Below, one piece after another: positions 7,128 to 12,035 of a stretch of 12,035 nucleotides of DNA. The notes under the pieces were generated by a model. The model saw only the letters and a program-made list of their open reading frames with translations, was not told the origin of the DNA and made no database searches. This DNA comes from an uncultured Flavobacterium sp. (GTDB lineage Bacteria; Bacteroidota; Bacteroidia; Flavobacteriales; Flavobacteriaceae): contig NZ_CAMLMK010000080.1 of NCBI RefSeq assembly GCF_946481155.1, positions 1 to 12,035 on the forward strand, written 5' to 3'. Every line of letters starts with the position of its first letter. Within the stretch, counting starts at the first letter, position 1. The position numbers and the translations under genes were made by a program.

Positions 7128-7961
7128 ATGAAAAAAATTTACTTCCTGCTAATTGCATTAGTATTGACGACAGCTGTAACGGCCCAGAAAAAGGAAAAAA
7201 TTAAAGGCTCTAAAATTGTTACGGTTACCCAAAAAGAGGTGGAATCATTCGATAATCTGGAAATTGACGACAATCTTGAGATATTCATAATAAAAGGCGA
7301 CAAGCAAAGCATTGAAATTGAAGCTGATGACAACCTCCATGATGTTTTAAAATATGAAATGGTGGGACCAACCCTTCGCCTTAGCGCTACTAAAGAGGTG
7401 ACCGGCGCCAAAAAATTCAGCGTCCGTGTAACCTATACCGATAATCTGAAACAGATTACGGTTAGAAGCGAAGCACAGTTGAATTCTTTGGCAGATCTGC
7501 AGTTGGATAATATCACCATCAAAAATTATGATTATTCGAAATCGTATTTAAATGTGAAATCAACGAATTTCACTTTACTGATGAATGACAAGTCGAAAGC
7601 AGAATTAAATGTAAAATCCGAGTCAACTACTTTGGAATTAAGCAAGAATGCTGAATTGAAAGCATTGGTCACCACACAAAATCTAAAGTTAGATTTATAC
7701 CAAAAGACTTCTGCAAATGTTGAAGGCGATGTGGCTCAGGCTAAAATCCGTTTAGACAACAACTCAAACCTGACAGCTAAAAAACTTATGGCTTCCGATA
7801 TGGAACTTGTTTCCGAAGCGTATTCTAATGTTTCAGTAAATGTCGCGAAAACCATTAGCATTACAGCTACAGGAAAATCGGAAATCCAATTATATGGTGC
7901 GCCGAAAATCAACATGATCAACTTTGCTGACAATGCGACACTTTATAAGAAACAGCAATAA
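7128..7961 (+). CDS. Secreted head GIN domain (DUF2807) protein
   Basis: From ATG 7128 the protein has 277 residues and a clean Sec signal peptide (KIYFLLIALVLTTAVTAQ), with cleavage near residue 20 and no lipobox. An in-frame GTG at 7086 would add 14 residues in front of the signal peptide and lies before the -7 box, so I reject it. The body is almost entirely beta: FDNLEIDDNLEIFIIKG, IEIEADDNLHDVLKYEMVGPTLRLSA and then alternating strands to the end (IQLYGAPKINMINFADNATLYKK). IEADDNLHD matches VEADDNLQD in the lipoprotein at 3926, so the two are paralogues. This copy lacks the Ser-Ser-Gly turns; its later rungs use Asn/Lys/Ser-rich turns instead. Family function is unknown; a periplasmic or cell-surface beta-solenoid is the best reading. 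It has its own -7 box and a terminator after the stop. Confidence 0.88.
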   Translation: MKKIYFLLIALVLTTAVTAQKKEKIKGSKIVTVTQKEVESFDNLEIDDNLEIFIIKGDKQSIEIEADDNLHDVLKYEMVGPTLRLSATKEVTGAKKFSVRVTYTDNLKQITVRSEAQLNSLADLQLDNITIKNYDYSKSYLNVKSTNFTLLMNDKSKAELNVKSESTTLELSKNAELKALVTTQNLKLDLYQKTSANVEGDVAQAKIRLDNNSNLTAKKLMASDMELVSEAYSNVSVNVAKTISITATGKSEIQLYGAPKINMINFADNATLYKKQQ

Positions 7962-7970
7962 TCATCCATA

Positions 7971-8000
7971 AAAAAACCAGCCGAAAAGCTGGTTTTTTTT
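7971..8000. terminator. Bidirectional terminator between convergent genes
   Basis: AAAAACCAGC (7972-7981) pairs with GCTGGTTTTT (7988-7997) around CGAAAA. The stem is flanked by an A-run on one side and a T-run on the other, so it can stop transcripts from both directions. It is 10 bp past the head-GIN stop and 5 bp past the acyltransferase stop, and serves both. Confidence 0.92.
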
Positions 8001-8004
8001 ATTC

Positions 8005-8820
8005 TTAATAATTCCATTGACGTTGTACATCCAATGCTTTCATTTCCTCGATTTCTTCACTTGGAATCACTTTCAGGAAAGACGGATGCTGTTCAATGGC
8101 ATATTCTACTTTTTCTACAATTTCTTCAATCGTGTCGTTTTCATAATCAATTTCCAAAGGCTCTTTGATAATGAACGACTGCAATATTCCTTTCTTCTTT
8201 AATCGCAGGCCTTTTTTATCAAAGGAGCGTCTAAAACCATCAATTACAATCGGCACGACAATCGGTTTGTGTTGCTTTATAATGTGTGCGGTTCCTTTAC
8301 GCACTGGCTTAAACGATTTTGTAGTTCCCTGCGGAAAGGTAATCACCCATCCGTCAGCCAAAGCAATTTTGATATTCTCCGTATCGTTGGGATTGACTTC
8401 TTTTTTCTCGTGTTCTGCCACATCCTTTCCTCCTGCTCTCCAGGTTCTTTCTACGGTAATCGCCCCAACATAAGACAAAATCCTCGGCAATAAACCAGAT
8501 TGCATGGTTTCTTTGGCAGCTACATAATAAATATTCAGTTTCGGATTCCAGAGATAGAGGACGTTTTTGATATTGTCTTCACGACCTTTCAAACTGGCAT
8601 TGAAAACGTGAAACATGGCAACTACGTCTGCAAAATAAGTTTGGTGATTGGAAATAAATAATACGTTTCTATCCGGCAAAGCCCTGATAATTTCGGAACC
8701 GTCAATATGCAATTGGTTAAAGCCACGGTACCGTCTGTGCGTCATCATTCCAAAAATCCGGATAAGCCAGGTTTTGATAAAAAGTATATGACCAAAAGGA
8801 TTTCTTTTAAACAATCCCAT
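8005..8820 (-). CDS. PlsC-like lysophospholipid acyltransferase family protein with altered motifs
   Basis: Using the ATG at 8820, the protein has 271 residues. A more upstream TTG at 8856 lies inside the -7 box and is rejected. The fold follows the PlsC/LPLAT order: motif I SNHQTYFADV (57-66), motif II-like VGAITVERTW (118-127), motif III FPQGTTKSFK (162-171) and motif IV IVVPIVIDGF (187-196). These enzymes move an acyl group from acyl-ACP or acyl-CoA to a lyso-lipid at the inner membrane; a weakly hydrophobic N-terminal helix (about 10-25) could sit on the membrane. Motif I is HX5D instead of HX4D, and motif III has Gln and Thr where FPEGTR is usual. The acceptor may therefore not be lysophosphatidic acid; an aminolipid precursor is one possibility. 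It has its own promoter inside the end of the Nudix gene. Confidence 0.85.
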   Translation of the reverse strand: MGLFKRNPFGHILFIKTWLIRIFGMMTHRRYRGFNQLHIDGSEIIRALPDRNVLFISNHQTYFADVVAMFHVFNASLKGREDNIKNVLYLWNPKLNIYYVAAKETMQSGLLPRILSYVGAITVERTWRAGGKDVAEHEKKEVNPNDTENIKIALADGWVITFPQGTTKSFKPVRKGTAHIIKQHKPIVVPIVIDGFRRSFDKKGLRLKKKGILQSFIIKEPLEIDYENDTIEEIVEKVEYAIEQHPSFLKVIPSEEIEEMKALDVQRQWNY

Positions 8821-8853
8821 AATTCTGTGTATGTTAGTTTTTGAAAAGGGTTG

Positions 8854-8882
8854 CAAATTTAGAAAAAACTCATCTAATCCAA
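8854..8882 (-). promoter_or_regulatory. Promoter of the acyltransferase gene inside the Nudix gene end
   Basis: On the minus strand, TTG (8882-8880) and the exact -7 box TAAATTTG (8861-8854) are separated by 18 bases, which fits the Bacteroidota TTG-N17-23-TAnnTTTG pattern. The -33 element overlaps the last codons of the Nudix gene. Transcription would start near 8847, 27 bases before the ATG at 8820. This decides the start of the acyltransferase. Confidence 0.7.
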
Positions 8883-9515
8883 CACTTTCCTGATAGTTTC
8901 TTTAAGCTCGCTCATCATCATCGCTGTAGCGCCCCATACCACGTACTTGTCTACATTAAAAACCGGAACACTGATATTCTCTGCATAGGAAGTGGACATA
9001 ATCACTTTCGTAATTATTCTGTCATCCAGCAATTCTTTCAGCGGCAATTCTAAAACTCTTTTTACTTCATACGGACTCGGAACAAAGGTAATTTCCTCAT
9101 GGACAATCCCTAAAAACGGTGAAACCAGGAAATTACTTGGCGGAATGTACAATTCGCTGAACGGTCTGACCACCTCTATAACATCCGGAGAAACACCAAT
9201 TTCTTCATGAGTCTCCCGTAAGGCCGTGAATTTCAAATCAATATCCGTTGGTTCCACCTTGCCTCCCGGAAAAGCAATTTGCGATGCATGGATTCCGGGG
9301 TATGAGTTCCTGACAATCAAAGCAAGATGCGCTTTATTATTTCTTGGGTACAAAAGCATCATCACAGCGGCTTTTTTCGGGTTCTTATCCAGATAATCTT
9401 TGGTAGAAAGCGACGAAACTCTCTCCAGAGGCGCCATTTTCATATGAGCTTCTACAGAAAGTAACTTTTCTTTTTCTATTTTTGGAATATATTTCAAGAA
9501 ATCCAAAAAATCCAT
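8874..9515 (-). CDS. Nudix hydrolase, CoA pyrophosphatase type
   Basis: This 213-residue cytosolic protein carries the Nudix signature of the CoA subfamily: HASQIAFPGGKVEPTD (76-91) followed by ALRETHEEIGV (98-108), in which the REThEE residues bind the catalytic metal. The segment before the box, LALIVRNSYPGIHASQIAFPGG, matches the NuCoA motif pattern (LLT.R...L..H.GQ.AFPGG) that separates CoA pyrophosphatases from other Nudix enzymes. The end YVVWGATAMMM is also typical. The reaction would split CoA or acyl-CoA into 3',5'-ADP and 4'-phosphopantetheine, for CoA turnover or removal of oxidised CoA. The next gene, 53 bp downstream, is an acyltransferase with its own promoter, which is a loose metabolic fit because that enzyme may use acyl-CoA. 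Length is usual for the family. Confidence 0.9.
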   Translation of the reverse strand: MDFLDFLKYIPKIEKEKLLSVEAHMKMAPLERVSSLSTKDYLDKNPKKAAVMMLLYPRNNKAHLALIVRNSYPGIHASQIAFPGGKVEPTDIDLKFTALRETHEEIGVSPDVIEVVRPFSELYIPPSNFLVSPFLGIVHEEITFVPSPYEVKRVLELPLKELLDDRIITKVIMSTSYAENISVPVFNVDKYVVWGATAMMMSELKETIRKVLD

Positions 9516-9543
9516 TGTTCCTTAATTTTTAGTCAACCAGCTA

Positions 9544-9574
9544 TAAAGTTACCTCAAAAAAAAGTTTTAACAAA
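9544..9574 (-). promoter_or_regulatory. Promoter of the Nudix gene
   Basis: On the minus strand, TTTG (9574-9571) and TAACTTTA (9551-9544) lie 19 bases apart. The -33 element is perfect and the -7 box has one mismatch at the last base. It sits 29 bases before the ATG at 9515 and between the two divergent genes. I find no similarly good box on the plus strand for the gene at 9592. Confidence 0.6.
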
Positions 9575-9591
9575 TTTTTATTCACAGAAAG

Positions 9592-10035
9592 ATGTTTAGT
9601 AAAGTAGAATCACAGCAGATAAAAAAAGAGTTCTGGACCGCTTTCGCCGAAGCCTATCCCCGAAAATGGTTACTCTATGACACGAAAATAAAAGATTTCA
9701 CGTTTAAGTTTTATGTCGACAATAAAAAAGCCCAGGTCTTAATCGACATCGAGCCCAAAGACGAAGAAAAGAGAAAAATCTATTATGAAAAAATCGAATC
9801 CCTGAAATCCATTCTGCTGGAGGAATATATAGATGACGCAATTTTCGAGCGCAATTTTTATTTAGAAACCGGAAAATGCATCAGCAAAATCTGGGTCGAA
9901 AAAAACGGGATCAGTTTATTCAACAAAGAAACGTGGAATGACATTTTTGACTTTTTTTATGAAAAAATGGATGCCTTCGAACGCTTTTTTTACGAATATG
10001 AAGACTATATTCGCGATCTGGAAACCAACACTTAA
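9592..10035 (+). CDS. DUF4268 domain-containing protein
   Basis: This 147-residue protein matches the short, single-domain form of DUF4268 common in Flavobacteriaceae: FWTAFAEAYPRKWLLYDTKIKDFTFKFYVDNKKAQVLIDIEPKDEE in the first half, then a charged helix (KIYYEKIESLKSILLEEY), an I-W-V-E-K strand, and an aromatic C-terminus (WNDIFDFFYEKMDAFERFFYEYEDYI). There is no signal peptide or membrane segment, so it is cytosolic. DUF4268 is found at the C-terminus of some restriction-endonuclease-like proteins, but this short form has no recognisable PD-(D/E)XK core, so no nuclease role is proposed. It is divergent from the Nudix gene, 76 bp away, and is followed 21 bp later by a secreted TPR protein. 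Function is unknown. Confidence 0.85.
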   Translation: MFSKVESQQIKKEFWTAFAEAYPRKWLLYDTKIKDFTFKFYVDNKKAQVLIDIEPKDEEKRKIYYEKIESLKSILLEEYIDDAIFERNFYLETGKCISKIWVEKNGISLFNKETWNDIFDFFYEKMDAFERFFYEYEDYIRDLETNT

Positions 10036-10056
10036 AAATATAACGCTCAAATCTAT

Positions 10057-12035
10057 ATGAAGAAAAAAATACTTATTGCACTATTGGCAGGTTATTTCCT
10101 GAATTCCTATTCTCAGAACAACCATTCAAAAGATTTTTCGAAAAATTTTTCAAAAGACTATTCATTTGTTTATGAGAACGATTCCATTATTAAAAAAGGA
10201 ATCTCCCTCTATGAAAATGAAAAATATGAGGAATCTATAAAAGAATATGAGAAGATCGATCACAATGATCCAAAATATTTAAATGCGCAATACGAAAAGG
10301 CACTTGCGCTCTATTCGCTTAAAAAAAATGAGGCTTTTGAAAAATTAATGGAAGATTTAAGACAGAAAAAATTACTGTCTGAAGCACCTAATTTATACAC
10401 GCTTTATGGAAATTACCTAAGCGATGCAAAAAGATTTGAAGAAGCGGAAAAATTATTTCTTGAAGGGGAGCAATATTTAAGCAATTCATCCAATTTCTTA
10501 TTCAACTTTGCTATTCTTTATATCCGTAAAGAGGAAACTCAAAAGAGCATTGATTTGCTGAAAAAAGTAGTTACTATAAATCCAAATCACGCATCATCGC
10601 ATTACTTTTTGGGGCTTCTTGCACTGGATAACGGAAATGTGACTGAGGCGACCCTTGCACTGACGAGTTACCTGACTTTGGCTCCGACCGGCAAATATGC
10701 AAGCGAGGCAATTGTAAAGCTGAATGAAAAATTTGGTGAAAGTTATTTAGAAAAAGGCAAAATGGTATTTTCTAAATCGGGAGACAATTTTGAGGAAATC
10801 GATGTGATCCTGAGAAACCAATTGCCCTTAAAAAAAGCCTATAAAGTAAGATCCGATTTTGATGATGTGGTAATTCGTCAAATCCAGGCTGTAGTAGATT
10901 ATAGCCTTGAGCATAAAATGGGAGACGGATTTTTCGAGACAACTTATATGCCGTGGATTAAGGATCTAGCACAAAAAAAACAATTTGAAGGTCTTTCCTA
11001 TTATATTTTACTCAGCCTGGAAGAAAAGCTAGGTAAGAAACTTACCTCTCATAAAAAGGAAATTATAAGCTTTAACGAGAAATACATTGATGTGGATTTC
11101 TGGAAAAAATTTGCGACCAGAAAAATCGAGCATTTTGGAGAAACCAAAGAAGTGCTAATCTTAATGAAAGACAATGATCCTTACATAGTAGGTAGCTTCA
11201 TTGGCGATAAAAAAGAAGGTAAATTCAAATTACTGAATGAATTTGGAAAGGTTACGGGTGAATTGAATTTCAAAAATGATCTTGGAGAAGGTGTTCAGAA
11301 ATATTTTGATGACAAAGGCAATCTTATTGAAGAAAAGACATTAGTCAATGGAAAGCTGGAAGGAAAGAAAACCGAATATTACAGTAACGGAAATGTCAGT
11401 TCGATTGAAAATTATAAAAATGATGAATTGGAAGGGCTTTCTTCTAACTATTACATGAATGGAGGAAAAGAGTGTGAACTGAACTTCAATGGTGGAAAAG
11501 AAAATGGCAAATTGACTTGCTACTATTCAAACGGAACCCTAAAATCACTTGTCACATACGCTGACGGAAAGTTAAATGGCCCGTACATCAAATACAACGA
11601 AATAGGTGATATTACAGAAGAGACAACCTACACGAATGGAGAACTTAATGGTAAACACACGGTCTACTTCGGAAATAAAAGCATTAAATCAGAGACGACG
11701 TATGTAAATGGTAAAGCGAGCGATATTTCTAAGCAGTATTACGCTAACGGAAATATTGAGGAAGAAAGCTTTTATCAAAATGGGGAACTGGTAAAGGATA
11801 AAGAATTTTACCCTACAGGAAAAAAATCAAAGGAATCTGTTTACAGTGATAAAGGAACTGCGCACCTTACCACCTATTTCGACGAAAATGAGAATAAATA
11901 TTTTGAAGGAAAGTATGTCAAGGACGAATTAAAAAGCGGTATCCAATTTACAGGCAGCAGTCCAAAACCTACTCCGGTCAGTATTGCTAAAAAACCCTTT
12001 CAAATTAAGAATTTCAATGGCGATGTAATCATCAT
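10057..12035 (+). CDS. Secreted TPR and YwqK-repeat protein (incomplete at window end)
   Basis: The frame is open from ATG 10057 to the window edge, at least 659 residues, with no stop reached. A Sec signal peptide (KKKILIALLAGYFLNSYSQ) is followed by a low-complexity NHSKDFSKNFSKDYS segment. TPR-like helices occupy about 45-240 (SLYENEKYEESIKEYEKI, NFAILYIRKEETQKSIDLL). A helical linker spans about 240-380. From about 383 to 618 there are repeats of roughly 23-25 residues of the YwqK/MORN-like type: NGKLEGKKTEYYSNGNVSSIENYKN and its relatives. These beta-hairpin repeats are annotated as 'YwqK antitoxin', but that label comes from a distant founder and nothing here supports a toxin-antitoxin pair. 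In Bacteroidota such proteins are usually secreted or outer-membrane-facing scaffolds of unknown role. The last visible part (SPKPTPVSIAKKPFQIKNFNGDVII) begins a new domain. Spacing of 21 bp suggests co-transcription with the DUF4268 gene. Confidence 0.85.
   Translation, partial: MKKKILIALLAGYFLNSYSQNNHSKDFSKNFSKDYSFVYENDSIIKKGISLYENEKYEESIKEYEKIDHNDPKYLNAQYEKALALYSLKKNEAFEKLMEDLRQKKLLSEAPNLYTLYGNYLSDAKRFEEAEKLFLEGEQYLSNSSNFLFNFAILYIRKEETQKSIDLLKKVVTINPNHASSHYFLGLLALDNGNVTEATLALTSYLTLAPTGKYASEAIVKLNEKFGESYLEKGKMVFSKSGDNFEEIDVILRNQLPLKKAYKVRSDFDDVVIRQIQAVVDYSLEHKMGDGFFETTYMPWIKDLAQKKQFEGLSYYILLSLEEKLGKKLTSHKKEIISFNEKYIDVDFWKKFATRKIEHFGETKEVLILMKDNDPYIVGSFIGDKKEGKFKLLNEFGKVTGELNFKNDLGEGVQKYFDDKGNLIEEKTLVNGKLEGKKTEYYSNGNVSSIENYKNDELEGLSSNYYMNGGKECELNFNGGKENGKLTCYYSNGTLKSLVTYADGKLNGPYIKYNEIGDITEETTYTNGELNGKHTVYFGNKSIKSETTYVNGKASDISKQYYANGNIEEESFYQNGELVKDKEFYPTGKKSKESVYSDKGTAHLTTYFDENENKYFEGKYVKDELKSGIQFTGSSPKPTPVSIAKKPFQIKNFNGDVII
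11203..11910 (+). repeat. YwqK/MORN-like coding repeats
   Basis: About nine imperfect units of roughly 23-25 residues follow the pattern NGK-x-EGxxxxYYxNGxxxxexxYxN. Clear units begin at NGKLEG, DELEGL, GKENGK, GKLNGP, GELNGK, GKASDI and GELVKD. The units are well diverged at DNA level, so they look old rather than recently expanded. Confidence 0.8.

Noticed and set aside
8821..8856. TTG start at 8856 for the acyltransferase
   Set aside because: The codon overlaps the TAAATTTG -7 box, so it would not be transcribed from that promoter, and ATG at 8820 has a normal short leader.
9592..10035. Restriction or nuclease role for the DUF4268 protein
   Set aside because: DUF4268 occurs in some nuclease-like proteins, but I see no PD-(D/E)XK core, methylase or specificity gene nearby.
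10057..12035. Toxin-antitoxin system reading of the YwqK repeats
   Set aside because: YwqK-type repeats carry an antitoxin label in databases, but this protein is long, secreted and TPR-containing, and no small toxin gene lies beside it.

Overview
The window looks like chromosomal DNA from a Flavobacteriaceae bacterium, most likely Flavobacterium or a close relative. The DNA is AT-rich. Upstream of starts there are A/C-rich leaders with little G and no Shine-Dalgarno sequence. Several leaders carry the Bacteroidota-type -7 box TAnnTTTG. The protein set fits this group: a PspC/PadR pair, 'head GIN' DUF2807 proteins, an M1 peptidase, DUF4870 and DUF4268. No mobile element, phage gene, CRISPR array, tRNA or rRNA was seen.

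Region 1 (about 24-4708, + strand) reads as one five-gene transcription unit. It starts with a -7 box at 24-31 and ends at a strong UUCG-loop terminator at 4682-4708. Gene order: DUF4870 membrane protein, PadR repressor, PspC-domain membrane protein with a large extracytoplasmic tail, M23-type metallopeptidase-like protein, and head-GIN lipoprotein. The last four (or last three) genes follow each other closely. The likely theme is sensing and repairing envelope stress: a PadR repressor, a membrane sensor or effector, a wall hydrolase-like protein and a beta-helical lipoprotein. This joint role is inferred.

Region 2 (4789-7961, + strand) holds two separately promoted secreted proteins. The first is a zinc-dependent M1 aminopeptidase with an intact active site. 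The second is another head-GIN protein that lacks the Ser-Gly repeats of the first. Each gene is followed by its own terminator; the second terminator is bidirectional and shared with the convergent acyltransferase.

Region 3 (8005-9515, - strand) holds a CoA-type Nudix hydrolase followed by a PlsC-like acyltransferase with altered motifs. The acyltransferase has its own good promoter embedded in the end of the Nudix gene.

Region 4 (9592-12035, + strand) starts divergently from the Nudix gene. It contains a small cytosolic DUF4268 protein and then a large secreted TPR plus YwqK-repeat protein that runs off the window edge.

Most genes belong to known families. The parts least explained are the collagen-like tail with a CxxC motif on the PspC protein, a possible 11-residue leader peptide that overlaps the padR start by ATGA, the missing zinc histidine in the M23 protein, and the HX5D/FPQGTT acyltransferase motifs.
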